Source of the DNA: Paraconiothyrium sp. Pb-2020
Lineage: Eukaryota > Ascomycota > Dothideomycetes > Pleosporales > Didymosphaeriaceae
Reading direction: 5' to 3'
DNA: 64,000 nucleotides
NCBI GenBank assembly: GCA_022419385.1
Contig: JAJUBI010000006.1
Span: 1,984,001-2,048,000, forward strand
Position 1 is the first letter of the stretch. Every line of letters starts with the position of its first letter. The notes beneath the pieces are model-generated. The model was not told the DNA's origin. It saw nothing but the letters and a program-made list of their open reading frames with translations, and did not search any database. Of the stretch, positions 1 to 12,504 are shown in pieces. The position numbers and the translations under genes were made by a program.

Positions 1-426
1 GGCTTGTAGCCGTTGTATCCGCCATTCTCAAGGTCGGCACGGTATTTGAGCTTTTCAGAGGCGGGGAGGTTGAAGAGCTCTTTTCCGATGGCGAATTGGC
101 GGTCGACTGCTTCTTGACTTAGGCCGAAATTGGTGATATAGAAGAATCCTGGTTAGGTCAGTCTTGCGGAAGTGTGATATGAAGGTTGGTCAAGGTACCG
201 ATTTTATCGATGGCTTGGAAGAGCTGCTTTGCGAGCTTCTCTTTTCCACCGGGTGTGTCGAAGAGGGAAAGGTCGAGGGTGGCGAGGTCTGCCCATTGGA
301 CTGCAGAAATCAGCATGTTAGTCCTCTACTCCTTGAACTTCACCCACGCTCGAATTTTGTTTCTGGAACTTGATTGTAGGTCAGAACCGGAGGGTCCGCT
401 CTAGCAGTTTCCACAATGGTAGCCAT
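1..426 (-). CDS. 2-oxoglutarate/Fe(II)-dependent oxygenase, N-terminal part, cut by the window edge
   Basis: N-terminal (DIOX_N) part of an isopenicillin-N-synthase-like oxygenase, an enzyme class that oxidises small molecules using 2-oxoglutarate, O2 and iron. Modelled exons are 348-426, 199-300 and <1-148, with introns 301-347 and 149-198, both GT..AG, and the frame stays open throughout. The protein begins MATIVETARADPPVL and continues through QWADLATLDLSLF, QAIDKIGFFYI and FNLPASEKLKY. The pattern 'aID..GFFyitNfG' followed by 'F.lp..eK' is typical of DIOX_N. The catalytic HxD..H and RxS residues would lie beyond the left edge, so activity and substrate cannot be judged. It is divergent from the permease at 986, with 559 nt between the two starts, so the two may share a promoter. 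Family assignment is solid; the exact reaction is unknown. Confidence 0.8.
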
Positions 427-985
427 TTCGCTAGGTCAAGTATGCTCGAGCGGTTTCAGTTTCTCGAGTAGTTTCGCTCTACTAAATAACACTGACCCCG
501 CAAGATATTTCGGCAATAAGCCGAACATCAGACTTAGCGCGATGCGGGTGTTTGGTTAAGCTGCATGCTTATGCAGGGCTGTCGTGATCCTTGGCGAGAG
601 CACGCAACTACCCACTCAAGCTCGGTCGAGGATCGTCGCGAGATGAATCATTCGCAACCCTGTTATCAAAGATCCTTCCTAGTGACTGTCGTCAATGAGG
701 GCTTGCATAGCGTGCTTGCGACGAATAAACCTTTGCTGCACCGGAAGCGTGCCTATCTCCGTAAGATAGGCCTTAGTCGTCTATCGCCCATTATTAGCAC
801 CCACATAGTGAAAAAGTATGCCATCTCGAGTCTAGTTGGACCAATTCGCACATTGCTTGTCGATTGCATGATGCAGCATTGGCTGGCTCGAGACGATGCC
901 TGCGTAGCCCTGATAATTTTCCAGTCTTAAATAGACGGACTAGACTTTGACAACATCTGACTGACTACCATTTTTGCATCCTCTC
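427..985. other. Intergenic, divergent promoter region
   Basis: 559 nt between the starts of the oxygenase (minus) and the permease (plus). An open frame at 565-930 has no recognisable protein features and no splice support. I see no RNA gene or repeat here. It most likely holds both promoters and 5' leaders. Confidence 0.6.
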
Positions 986-2843
986 ATGATGGTCGACACC
1001 AAAGAGCAAGCCGCTGCGGCATCGAGCGGCATCGCCTCCAACCGTGACAGTGACTTCCACTACGCGCGACGCGGTTCCATTGTTGCAGATACAACAACCG
1101 ACCCAGACATCGAAGGCTACGATGCCGAACGCATGCGCGCGAGAGCCCTTCTCTCCGCAGAGGAAGAGAAGAAACTCCTTCGGAAAATCGACTGGCGCCT
1201 CATGACCCTCTGTTCCATCATGTTCCTGCTCAAGAACATCGACGCGGACAACGTATCCAACGCGCGTGTCATGAACAAGGGCAGTCCAACAAACATCATG
1301 AAACAACTTGGAATGACTTCAAATGAATACAATTTGGTCACTACGTTGTATTATGTTCCGTATATAGTTGCTGAGGCACCTTCGAATCTTTTGATTAAAA
1401 GATTACTGCCTTCGCGATGGCAATCGAGAATTATGGTCACTTGGGGTATTGCTTTGGCTTGCCATGCTGCTGTGACGAATAAGGAGGGCCTGTATGTTGC
1501 GAGGTTCTTCCTAGGACTTGTAAGTGTGCCTAATTCCACAATGCGTGATGCGCGATGCTGAAGATTTTCCTTCCGTTAGTTCGAGGCAGGGCTATTCCCC
1601 GGCGTCATACTACAAATGTGCTACTGGTATCGACCCGACGAAATGTCCGTCCGGTTACTCTATTTCTGTAAGCTCCGACCTCACCAATCATTCTATTCGT
1701 CCAAAACTGACTCCCTTCAAGATATCCTGGGTAACCTCTCCGGGGTCGTAAGCGGACTCCTCGCCTTTGCCTTCTCCCACTTAGACGGTGCCCATGGTCT
1801 CTCCGGTTGGCAATGGATCTTCCTCGTGGAGGGTATAATCACCATCGCCTTCGGCATCGCCGTATACTGGATCTTTCCCGACTTCCCACCGCAGGCAAAA
1901 TGGCTCACCGACAAAGAAAAGGCTTTTATACAAGCCCGTCTCCCCGGAAACGCACCGCAAGCCGCAGAAGTGAACTTCAACTGGCGTGAAATCATCGAGT
2001 CGTTGAGAGACATACGGCTTTGGCTTTTCACGCTCATCTGGGCGCTGTTTACCATTGGAAACAGCGGTGTCCGCTTCTATCAACCTACTGTGATAGCAGA
2101 TCTTGGTTACACTGATATTGCATCAGCGCAGCTTCTGAATCTGCCTATCTCAGTATTTAGCATCATCATCATTGGTATCACTGGAGCGTTCGCTGACAAC
2201 GGGCGACTACCAAGGCCGCTGTATCCACTCTCTTTCTTGATAGTCATTCTGGCTTGTTATGGGACGTTGTACGCGTATCCTAACAGTGGTGGTGTATACG
2301 CAGCAACACTGATTGGTAACGGCTTGACATCCGCATGGGTAGGTCATTCTACAACACAAAGTTAGTACCTCAGCTAATGAAAGTAAAGTACCCCATGATG
2401 TGGCCATGGCGCGTACAGACGACGTCCAAAGCCACAGGCTCTGCGTTCTCCATCGGCTTCGTCAATAGTTATGGTCAGATCGGTAAGTCGACCTTAGACT
2501 TTCCCGTCGCTTTTTGAGATCCAATCACACAATTTATCCTCCATGGTATACAAATTAGACTGAAATTTGTACAGGTGGAGCCATCGGACCGCATCTTTTC
2601 CAAAGCAGATACGCACCACACTACGGCGTCAGCTTCGGCATCGCAATGGGCTTCATATCGGCTTGTATCATTACGACCTTAGGGACGTGGTGGATGACGC
2701 GAAAGTCGGAACAGGATACACGGAGGCTGAAGTTAGCAAGGGTGAAGGCTCAGAAGAGGAGAGAGACGGTGCTGGATGATGTGGTTGACAATGACTTGAG
2801 AAAGCCGGTCAAGGGTGGGCATAATTCGGATGTGAGTGCTTGA
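986..2843 (+). CDS. MFS anion:cation symporter, Dal5/allantoate-permease type
   Basis: Plasma-membrane proton symporter of the ACS family (Dal5, Tna1 and relatives), which imports organic anions such as allantoate, nicotinate or related acids. Modelled exons are 986-1519, 1580-1667, 1722-2338, 2389-2482 and 2575-2843, giving about 533 aa; all introns are GT..AG and in phase. The start is the ATG ATG at 986/989; the frame upstream has only a TTG. Family marks are KIDWRLMTLCSIMFLLKNID before TM1, 'FFLGLFEAGLFPGVI' with WYRPDEM after TM4, the central WLTDKEK loop, and 'YPMMWPWRVQTTSKATGSA' in the C-terminal half. About 12 hydrophobic segments are visible. The substrate cannot be read from sequence. 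The divergent oxygenase suggests joint uptake and oxidation of one nutrient, which is inference. Confidence 0.88.
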
Positions 2844-3720
2844 GAATGGAGGGCGCGGAATTGTGGTAACGTTCGTCGAAGGATCCAAGAGACATACCGA
2901 TCGCCTTTCAGATATCTTAGACTCTACCTATATAGTTGCTGTAGATTGTGCACAGAATCTCGGTAAAGGAACGGCCAAACATCGTCCGTTATGTGAAGCT
3001 CTTACGGCAGTGGTCTACTGGCTCTGTACGTTTGTGGTTCAAATTGTTCAGATTGACGTGGGGAGAGGACGATGGTACAGATAATGCGAAGGATAGGGAA
3101 GTAAGACCTGGTGCTTTGACCTTTTTTTGGTGATGGAAAAGCAGTGGCATGATATCTGGAAGTAAGAAAGGAGTAAGTAGCCAACAGTTACTGCCCTCAA
3201 CGCATCGCCACTTACACACACGTTCAGAAGAATCACTTGACACCCTGCATCTCTCCCGGGCCGGAACTTTTCATTCGTAAATCTATCATCTTCATTAACG
3301 TGAAGCGCAAATCCCATGCTCGCCATGCTACGCCGATAATGCGCAGCCGTAGCTTGCGCTCGCGTTCGATCTCGTTCCCTCCAATAGACTAATCCTATGC
3401 GATGCGGGAAAGGAACGAAAAAGAACCAGCCGTAACAACATGTGCGTATTCACATTGCTCGTGTGTAAGACGAAGCCAGTTCGTGGCATGTCTCTTCGAG
3501 TAGATGCACAACTTAAACTCAACCCATATCTCAAAGGCAAGCCCACCAACAATTCTGAAAATAAACTCAAGATGGATCAGGTTGCGCTTTTACGCTCTCA
3601 TCAAGCTCCATGAAGATCGCTGGTACAATAAAGGCAGAGGAGAGCGCACAGTTAGTATATGTATTTATGAGGAAGGGTATCGATCGAGATAAGGCGAAGA
3701 AAGCTTCAAGGTAAAACGTT
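2844..3720. other. Intergenic, convergent 3' ends
   Basis: 877 nt between the stop codons of the permease and Cla4. Short open frames on both strands overlap one another and show no domain, signal peptide or splice structure. It probably contains the two 3' UTRs. Confidence 0.6.
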
Positions 3721-6361
3721 CTAATGGCTGCCGTTCTTTCGGAAGGTAAGGAGTTGAGATAGACCAGCGAGGCCGCATCCGGTCTTGAGGAAGTCATGGC
3801 TGATCAACTCCGAAGCACTGGCTCTTGACTTGACGTCCACGCAAAGACACACTGACAAGAAGGCCTTCAGCTCCTTGGAAAGCTTATCTGGCTTCTTAAG
3901 TCGGGGGGTACCGTTGGTCGCGATAAGGTAAAGCGCCTTCAGTGGCTCCTCGTTCAGATATGGTGGTTCAGACTCGATCATCTCAATAGCCATGATACCC
4001 AGCGACCAAATATCTACCTTGTTGCCGTACTCTTTCTGCTTGACGACTTCCGGGGCCATCCAGTAGGGAGTTCCGACCATAGTCGCACGCTTGCTGCGTT
4101 GTTCCGTAAGCTTCGCGCAAAAGCCAAAATCGGCTGTTATTAGGTTAGCATGGAGAATTTCGGTGCATCAGATTGGACCAGAAACGTACTGATTTTGACG
4201 CGGCCGCGCCCGTCTAGTAGCACGTTGTCACTCTTGATGTCACGGTGAATAATGTTCTTGCTGTGCAGATCTTCCAAACCCTTGCATGTCTATCACATAG
4301 TCAGTGTATGCCCAGGAAACGCGAATGAGCGCTTACCTCTAAGCAAATGGTGGCGATCTGATCTTCACTGATGGAAGGGTTATTATCGATGACATCTGTC
4401 AAGGCACCTCCTTCCATGAACTCCATGACCACCCACAATTCCGACTGTTCTTCCTGCAAGAATGCATCCAAGAAGTCGACGATGTTGGGGTGATGGCTGT
4501 CTTTCATGACGATGATCTCGTTAACGATCAATTCCTTACGTGGCTGATTGCGCAAGTCCATCTGCTTGATAGCAACTTGAGCCCGAGGACCGTTCTCCCG
4601 CAACAGTTTCTGTGCCATTGGAGATGTGGCTCCCTCACGGATCCGGGCAACGTATACTGAGCCTGAGGCACCCTGCCCGATCTTCTTCTGCTTGTTGTAC
4701 GAATCCAAAGGCTTGTCCTTCGATACGACTTCGCGGAGCTTAGCCATGACCTCACTTTCTGACATACTAGACATGCGCACATCTTTGCGGGGAGTCTCCT
4801 CCTTCTTGGCGGTGAGTGCTTGCTCTGCTTTCTTTACGGCATCACTAGCGGGAGCCGCAGCAGGCTGTTTGGCTACCACATTCAAAGGCTTGGGTGCAGC
4901 AGAGCTCTGATATTGTTTCTGTTGCGGCTGGGATTGCGGCGGGCGTGCCTGAGGTACCTGGTTGGCCGAATTCTGGTACTTCGAGTTCGGCTGAACAGGA
5001 GGTCGTTGTGCCTGAGCGGCTGGCGCACCATAACCGTTGCCGTTCTGCTGCCGCGGGGCAGAGGGAGCGGGACGTTGAGCTTGCATCTGGCGCAGAGCTG
5101 CAGGTTGTTGTTGCTGCGGCGGCTGTTGCGGCTGCTGCGGGCCTCTTGAACCACCCGGAGTTGATGGAGCTGGACGGCTGGGATTATAACGCGATGTTCC
5201 CGATGGACTTTGTTCTCGCGAATCATAGCCACCTCCAAACTCTTGTTGTGCCATCGGTACTTTTTTCTGCGGTAAGGATGCATTATAAGCAGCCAATTCT
5301 TCTCGTTCCCGTCGGTTGTACTCTTCCCTCTCACGTGCCCTCTGCTGCTCGCGTGCTCGTTCCTGTTCCATACGTCGCTGTTGCTCATACCGAGGGTCTT
5401 GACCTTGTGGCGTAGCGTAGCCAGAGTTGGGTGGAGTGTCCTGTCGAGCTAAGCTGTAGCTGTCCTTCCGAGCATAGCCGTTGGGTGGGGCAGGACGAGG
5501 GGGTGCAATGGAACTGCCACCGGCAGCGTAGCCAAGTTGTTTCTCCATGCCGGCGTTGACCGGCGGTGTGGGCGTCAGGCTAGGATATTGTGCTGGGTCA
5601 TCTGCGCGCTTGACGAGCTTCTCTGTATAGAACTCTAATACCTCCAGAACAGCCTTTGGGTTCTTCGCGTAGTCATCCTTAGTGAGCGCCGAAGCAGTGA
5701 GCAGCTTCTCCCATTCTACAGGCAGGCCGACGAAGGCACCGCTCGTGGGGTCGAATCCTACGTGTACTCTATGAGTAAAGTTGGTGGGGTTGCTAACCCC
5801 ACCCATGCTAGGGCAGCGTTGGTAAATGCTGTCTATCCATGAATAGACCTCGTCATCGGTCTCTACTTTGCAAGTGATGATCTTAGTAGGACCGTCGCGG
5901 GGCGGAGAAGAACCCTTGTTGGGGTTTAGTGATCTCGTAATCTCAAATGAGAGAGGCTGGGTATCTGAACGCTCCACGCCAAGTACGTCGCGAAGCTGAA
6001 TCGTGTTCGCCACCTTGGAAGAACTCGGGCTTTTGAAGAAGGTGAGCTCAAACTCACGAAGGACAAGCCACCGATCAGCCCAGACGAATGACTTGAAAAG
6101 ACCCTCATCTTTGACCTTGACATTGCCTTCTTTGACCGTTGCATTTGACGACATGCTCTTTTCGGACTGCGTGCGCATTAGGGAGGCAGTCGACCCGTTG
6201 CCATATCCTCCACTAGTGCTGTAGGCGGGAGATTGTAAGCTCAAGCCGGCCATGTTTCCAGGAAGCGTGTTGCTAGTATTTGGAGTCAGAGCGAGGCGGG
6301 GTCGGTCAGTAGGGGGCCGCGGGGCGGGCCCCGGGTTCATAAATTGATCGCGGGAATACAT
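3721..6361 (-). CDS. cla4: PAK-family protein kinase Cla4 (PH-CRIB-kinase)
   Basis: Cdc42/Rac effector kinase acting at sites of polarised growth and septation. Exons are 4337-6361, 4190-4289 and 3721-4133 (introns of 56 and 47 nt), encoding about 845 aa, the usual Cla4 length. Domain order is PH at about residues 77-184; CRIB at about 188-205 (VSNPTNFTHRVHVGFDP); a long Pro/Gln-rich disordered linker; kinase domain from about 555 to 830. Visible kinase residues are the glycine loop GQGASGSVYVAR from about 562, the VAIK lysine at about 599, HRDIKSDN with catalytic Asp about 692, DFG Asp about 710, and the activation-loop Thr about 726 before GTPYWMAPE. The PH domain separates Cla4 from Ste20, which lacks it. 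The frame is intact. The window also encodes a second candidate Cdc42 effector at 20040-22494. Confidence 0.97.
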
Positions 6362-8085
6362 TCTGCGTAGATGTTAGCCTGTCAGTGCGTGATGTTGCGG
6401 GAAAAGCGTTGTAGGTGCAGGCAAGCAGTGGTAAGGAGCCCGAGGCTGGAGGTGAAGGCATAAAGGGTTGAATGGGGGGCCAAGGAGTTGTGTGACAACC
6501 CCATTTGAGTGAGTACTCACCTGGAGTCACGATTAGGCGCACGAGATCGTGCTGATTATTACAGGATCCGACAAGAATGTCTGCGAATACTGTAGGTGCT
6601 GGAAGGCGCCCAATGTTGCTGCGAATGCGGGGGAGTTGTAGGATCGAAAGGCGTGTGAAATGCCGTCGCCAGCGGCGGAGGAAAGGAATGCTCTGTGATC
6701 GAGTACAGTCAAGCCCCCGGAGAAAAGTGAAAGCTGTGGGTACCAGCGTAGCGGAAAGAACGAGTCGTGGGGTACGGAAGGCTGGGCGGGTGGCAGTCGG
6801 TGAAGGCCAGAGCGAGCCGCGGCCAATCGAAGTCGCTGCCAGAGAGTGAGCCCTAGGTAGACGCCGTCATAGGAGGCTCAGGCGTTCCGGCGCGAGGCAG
6901 AGGTGCTCGCAGGCGTCGGACAGGAGCAGGAAGGCGAGAGAATCGTGGTTGTGGGTGGGGAGTCGTCGATGGGCGTAGCGGCGTCTTGGACGGCTAGCTT
7001 GGTCGAGTCCGCCAGGCTAAAGCAGCGACGCAGGGCACGTGATGCTGCTGACACCTGGGCACCTCTCTAAGCCTCAAAGAAACATACGGCAGCCAATGAA
7101 TCTTGCACTGAGCCTTCATAGGCTGCTGGGCGATATGAAGGATCCTGCGAGCATTCTTCGCAGCAACACAGAGCGCGGGCATGTTTCACGCACTAGCACG
7201 CGCGACACAACCCACGGCTCCAGCAGCGGCGGGCGAAGGTCGAGTGCAGACGAGCACCGGCGGCTCTGCCATTCTCGCCCAGATCAACGTTTCAGACGTC
7301 CGCCTAAATCACAGAGACGCGCGACTGAAACGCCCTTGGCTTGCTACCAAACCCACCAACCGCCGACGGCGTCCAGCCGCGCCCGCCACAACTGTCCGTC
7401 CAAAGCTTACTATCTTACTCTGTACATCTGCGTGCTGACGGTGATGGTGGCCATTGTCGATGCTTGTGACCAACATCTACCCGCAACATCTACTCGTACC
7501 CGCCCCTGTAGATCTAGACAGGAGGTAGCGTGCGGCTCCACCCTTCAACCACAGATTTCCGCCCGCGGAAAGTGGTTCGGATTATTCTTCCAGCGATCTT
7601 ATCCGATCTCTTTCTGTTTTGCGCCCTGGACCCACATGTACGGCAGATCCCCCAAAAGGTCACTTTTCCGCGTTTCAACGCTGGGTGGTGTATCAAATGC
7701 GCATGTAGTGCCCATGTGTAACAACGTTTCCGGTGCAAGACGTCATACGTGCAGCAGAGCGGCTGGAAGACGTTCTCCTGGGCATCCTGGGCATCCTCGC
7801 CGACGCGAAATGATACAGCGAGACCAGAGCTTACCAGATAGGGTATTCCAGGACGATCGATGGTTCTACGCTTGCAACTGCGAACCTCGGAGTGTCTGGA
7901 TCTTGAGATTGCAATTTGGAAGGACAGCTGCCGGCGGTTTGCAGGACCCGTCAAGTGGCAGTTCTAACTGTACTAGAAGGCGCGGCCCATGGGACTGCCT
8001 TTTGGAAGTGCACCTTCCACGCCCACCGGATTGTAAGTTACCGAGCATGTCAAACGCCAAACTTCAATGTTGCGTGGCCTACAAG
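6362..8085. other. Intergenic, no supportable gene
   Basis: 1.7 kb between the Cla4 start and the 3' end of the antiporter gene. It holds the Cla4 promoter and leader. A long open frame runs plus from about 7042 to 8178 but is Arg/Ser/Thr/Pro-rich without domains and ends antisense to the antiporter's last exon, so I do not call it. Confidence 0.55.
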
Positions 8086-9932
8086 CTACTCCACACCCCA
8101 TGCGCCGAGGACGTCCCCTCCAGATCCTTCCTGTTCCCCGTTCTTCTTCGCCTCGAGCCTCTTCACCCTACGGACTGACAAACCCACACCGAGCGGTCCG
8201 AGGATCGTGCACAGAACGATGGCCCATGTTACAATGAGAAATATATCTGAGTTCGAGCCAGGCTCTTGGATTCCTGACGAGAATACCCCGTGCGACTCGG
8301 CTACTGCGGAAATTAGGAAGCCAATCTCTCCACGAGCTGTCATCGCGCAAGCTAATATGAGGGGCGGGTGCAGAGAAACGGCTTCTGTACAGGCCATGTA
8401 TGCCTGTCTGTCTCGGTGTTATTGTTTTGCTGTCCATCCTGCCCACTTGTAGGTCGTGACCGGCCGGTGTGCTATCCTTCTTTCCCCATAGGTGAGGCAT
8501 CGAAGGCAACCTGAGTTTAGCTAATGTCTTGATCGAGGATTCTTTCAGAGGCGCTAGAGAGAAGCGGACAAGCCAAAGGCCACAAACAAGTTTTCCAAAA
8601 GCCATCAGGATCGTGTATACGATGCCACGCCATACAATAGAACCTCGGAACATCCGCGTGATGGGGATGGAAAAGCCAATGGAAGCGAAAAACAACGGCT
8701 GCAAAATTCTACGCACAGCTTGTTGATAGTACTGTTCGTATACAGCGCTCCCGGAAGTGTCGTTGTCGACATCCTGTTCTTCCTGGTTTGTACTATCACA
8801 GTTGCGCTTTCCATCACAGTCCTGACTGGCGTTACGTTGATTTTCCTCTCCTGCAAGGATCACTCCTGTCCCGCGTGGTGAATCGCCCAGACTTGCCTTC
8901 ATCTTCTCTCTAGATGCTTGGTTCACTAGCTTGTCACCCGGATGAGGTACCTCACTATCCCACCAGCTAACGACTGCTCCCGCAATGTATGCGGCAAACA
9001 AGTTTGATGTACCTGCATAGCTGGCGCCCGCGACAAGGCCTAGCAGAAGACTGGTATGAAGTACCAAGGCTGTTTGTTTGAGGCATAACAACGTGGAAAT
9101 CCAAGCTTCAGGGTGATTTTTGCGAAAATGGTTCAGTACTAAAGTTGAGGGCCTAACACATAATCGGCAAAGCAAAGGTACGATGACTGCAAATGCGACC
9201 GAGACCAGAACAGGGCGGAGTACAGTCACGGCACTGATACCACCTCCGCCTAGATTCGAGATGACTTGGACCATGACGAGGCCTACGACGTCGTCCATCA
9301 TAGCAGCGCTGGTCAAGACAACACCTAGTCTGCTTGACGACAACCCACTTGATGCAAGCACTGCGAAGGTGGTGCCTAGACTTGTCGAGCATAGTGCAGC
9401 TCCAGCCGCGAACGCTTGGATTGCGGTTGCTCCTAGAAGTGGCTGGAGGATGTAGGACAGGCCTATAGGTACTCCAATACCGGTGAGGGCTACGGCGGAG
9501 GATAGGACAAGGTTGGCCTTCAACGACTTATAAGAAGTCGAAAGCCCCCCTGGATATGTCAGCGTTCATTGCTAATACAGTATTGTCCAGCGGAAGCTTG
9601 ATCAGCACTATGCGCCCTGATATGGGCTGGAGAAGACGACGATGGAAATCCTTCTGGGGTGGTTGGATACCTTCGTAAACAAGTAGAATTAGGCCAAGAT
9701 AACCCAATTGCACAATGACTTCTTCCATCTCGGAGGAAAGCCATTTGGCGCCAGGAGTTCCCCACGCGATGCCTATCAACACTTGCCCCCAAAGCCCGCA
9801 GTAGACGAGGCGATCGAGCACAGCGTTCACGACGTTAAGTAACAGCAGGAGTGACGACTGGACAAGGATGGTGACCACAGCCGGCTCATGGTATGGAAGC
9901 GATGGCGCAGTTTCAGCATGGCCTGCATCCAT
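8086..9932 (-). CDS. CPA2-type Na+(K+)/H+ antiporter
   Basis: Membrane cation/proton exchanger of the Kef/NhaP-like monovalent cation:proton antiporter-2 group, probably on an internal membrane. Modelled exons are 9671-9932, 8447-9549 and 8086-8403, about 560 aa. Introns of 121 and 43 nt are GT..AG and in phase; the second is very short. The start is the ATG at 9932; a GTG 33 nt upstream is not used. Visible features are repeated hydrophobic helices, 'GLILLVYEGGLSTS' and 'GAALCSTSLGTTFAVL' with 'AMMDDVVGLVM' (the antiporter TM5 region with paired Asp), a hydrophilic loop rich in Asp/Asn, and 'LACAMTARGEIGFLI' near the C-terminus, a strong family mark. Ion specificity cannot be told from sequence. 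The 9933-10353 gap to alpha-actinin is a divergent promoter. Confidence 0.85.
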
Positions 9933-10353
9933 AATGCAAGCAGGAAGCAGACGCGAAGCCTGCACGAGGTGGAAAGCGCAGGTTCATGCGACTGCCTGTT
10001 CTGCGCAGCTCTCCGTCTCGCAGCAGGGACGAAGCGGCCTCCAAAAGCGGTCTACCCTGCTTGCGCTCTGGTAGAGTCAAGTGACGGTTAGGTTAAATCA
10101 CGCGAGAATATTGGTCGACAAGGTTTGATATCGCGGTGGTAGAGCGAGCCAACGACAGGGTGCCAACGGTGTTTTGCGGACCCCGCCTCGACCCAGCCGA
10201 CTCGCGGCAGCCCCATTTGTTTTGGCCGCCGATTCGCAACCCACCAAGCAGCAGCAGCACACCGCGCCCAATAGACTCCCCCCATATTCCTACCACATGC
10301 ACCCTTTTCGAGTACGCACAAAGACCTCGTAGTCTTCATGTTCATTGCCCGCC
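9933..10353. promoter_or_regulatory. Divergent promoter between antiporter and alpha-actinin
   Basis: 421 nt between two oppositely directed start codons. No gene fits inside. It must contain both core promoters, but I see no unambiguous TATA box. Confidence 0.5.
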
Positions 10354-12504
10354 ATGGCCCCGCTTGAACAGCAATGGGTCAAGGTCCAGCAGAAGACCTT
10401 CACAAAGTGGTGCGCATCCCCGCCAACCCCCCGAATGCCCTGTACTAAGCGCATTGCTACAGGCTCAACAGCAAACTCAAGGCCCGCGAGGTTGAGATCA
10501 ATGCCCTGATCCTCGACCTATCTGATGGTGTCAGTCATCCTCTCCCTTCGCTCTTGCGCCTTCCTACCGTTTGACCGCCATGTCGCTCTTTGTTTACTGA
10601 CTGCCGTAGATCGCCCTCATACACCTCCTCGAGATCCTAAGCAATGAATCGCTCGGCCGCTATGCCTCCCGACCGAAGCTCCGCGTGCAGAAGTTTGAGA
10701 ATGTCAACAAGTCGCTGGACTACATCAAGAGAAGGGGCATCCAGATGACCAATATTGGTGCAGAAGATGTTGTCGACGGCAATAGCAAGATTATACTAGG
10801 CTTGATATGGACTCTGATTCTGCGATTCACCATTAGCGACATCAACGAGGAGGGCTTGAGCGCTAAGGAGGGACTGTTGTTGTGGTGCCAGCGGAAGACG
10901 GCATGCTACGATGAGGTCGAAGTGCGAGACTTCTCGACGAGCTGGAATGACGGGCTGGCATTGTAGGTTGATCGTGAGGCTTTTTCAAACGACGACTGAC
11001 AACCAAACAGCTGTGCGCTTCTAGACATCCACCGACCCGACCTGATCGACTACGATAGTCTAGACAAGAACGATCACCGTGGAAACATGCAACTCGCGTT
11101 CGACATAGCATCCAAGGAGATTGGCATTCCCGATCTGCTCGATGTAGAAGACGTCTGCGACGTAGCCAAACCCGATGAGCGCTCCCTCATGACCTACATC
11201 GCTTACTGGTTCCACGCCTTTTCGCAGATGGAGCGTGTCGAGAATGCCGGTCGCCGGGTGGAGAAATTCGTACAGAACATGCATGGCGCATGGGAAATGC
11301 AGAACAACTTCGAGCAGCGGATGCGCGAGCTGCTGCGACAAATTGCTGAGCAGCGTAAACATTGGGAAGAGGCCACCTTCGATGGTTCATACGCGGATGC
11401 AAAAGCTCAATCGGGCAAGTTTACAGAATACAAACGCAAAAACAAACGCGCATGGGTCGCGGAGAAGTCAGAAGTCGCCGGGCTCTTGGGTAACATCAAG
11501 ACGAAACTTTCAACGTACCGTTTGAACCCATATGAACCTCCAGCAGAACTCAGTTTGGAAGCATTGGACACAGCTTGGACAAACCTTATGAAAGCTGAAC
11601 GCGACCGCTCGCAAGTCATCAATGAAACGATACGCGATATCAAGAACGCACTTCGAAAGTCCTTCGCCGATAAAGCCAACGACTTCGCACTCGCCTTAAA
11701 CACATTGTCTATATCGCTTTCTGGGTTAGAAGGCGATGTAGAAGATCAAATGGAACACACGAAGAAGATCAGCGATAACCTCGCGCCTTTAGACCAATAT
11801 CTAGATCTCATTGCCTCACTCGACGAGCAGTGCGTGGAAGCCAACATTGAGGAGAACGACTACACTACATATACTTACGACGAACTCGAATACGAACTTG
11901 GTCTGGTGAAGTCATCTGTCTCGAAAAAGCTCGCTTTCTTGGAGAACCAAATGGTTGCTCGCAACATGACAAACCTAACGCCGATACAATTAGAAGAGTT
12001 CGAATCTGTCTTCAGACATTTCGATCGCGACGCATCGAATTCACTGCAGGAGTTAGAATTCTCGGCGGCACTGGCCAGTCTAGGTCTCGTGTACGACGAG
12101 GAAGAGATGCATCAGAAATTCCGTGACACGAGCGGAGGACGCGACTACGTCACCTTTGAGCAATTCATTCGATTCATGGTTGATGAGACAGAAGATCAGA
12201 ATACGGCGGAGCAGGTGTTCGAGTCGTTCAAGGAGGTTGCTGACGGCAAGGTAAGCAACCCGCTCCCCTACCTTGTCCATATTGTGCGAATACTCATAAA
12301 ACATAGCCATACGTCACCGAGCTCGACCTCCGCCACTCGCTCGTCCCTGATGAGATCATCGAAGATCTCATCGCAAGCATGCCAGAACACAAGGGTCCAG
12401 ACATGCAGGAAGACCGTAATATACCTAAATACGATTACATTACCTATATGGAGCGGTATATGGGCGGCGCGAACAATGGCAATGGCCTCGTGAACGGGAA
12501 TTAG
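10354..12504 (+). CDS. Alpha-actinin (actin cross-linking protein)
   Basis: Cross-links actin filaments at the contractile ring and in hyphal tips; counterpart of S. pombe Ain1. Exons are 10354-10409, 10463-10529, 10610-10962, 11011-12250 and 12307-12504, about 637 aa; all joins are GT..AG and phase-consistent. Domain order is two N-terminal calponin-homology domains (start WVKVQQKTFTKWLNSKL; second CH around 'LLLWCQRKTACYDEVEV' and 'HRPDLIDYDSL'), about two spectrin-like repeats rich in charged helix, then C-terminal EF-hands. The first EF loop, DRDASNSLQELE, keeps Asp at loop positions 1 and 3 and an acidic residue at 12, so it may still bind calcium. The protein is shorter than animal alpha-actinin (two instead of four spectrin repeats), as is usual in fungi. 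The reading frame is intact. Confidence 0.95.

Noticed and set aside
4882..5415. Open frames overlapping the Cla4 linker on both strands
   Set aside because: They are shadows of the Gln/Pro-rich low-complexity linker of Cla4.
7042..8178. Long plus-strand open frame of about 378 codons
   Set aside because: Arg/Ser/Thr/Pro-rich, no domain or helix pattern, ends antisense to the antiporter's last exon; fits chance openness in GC-rich DNA.
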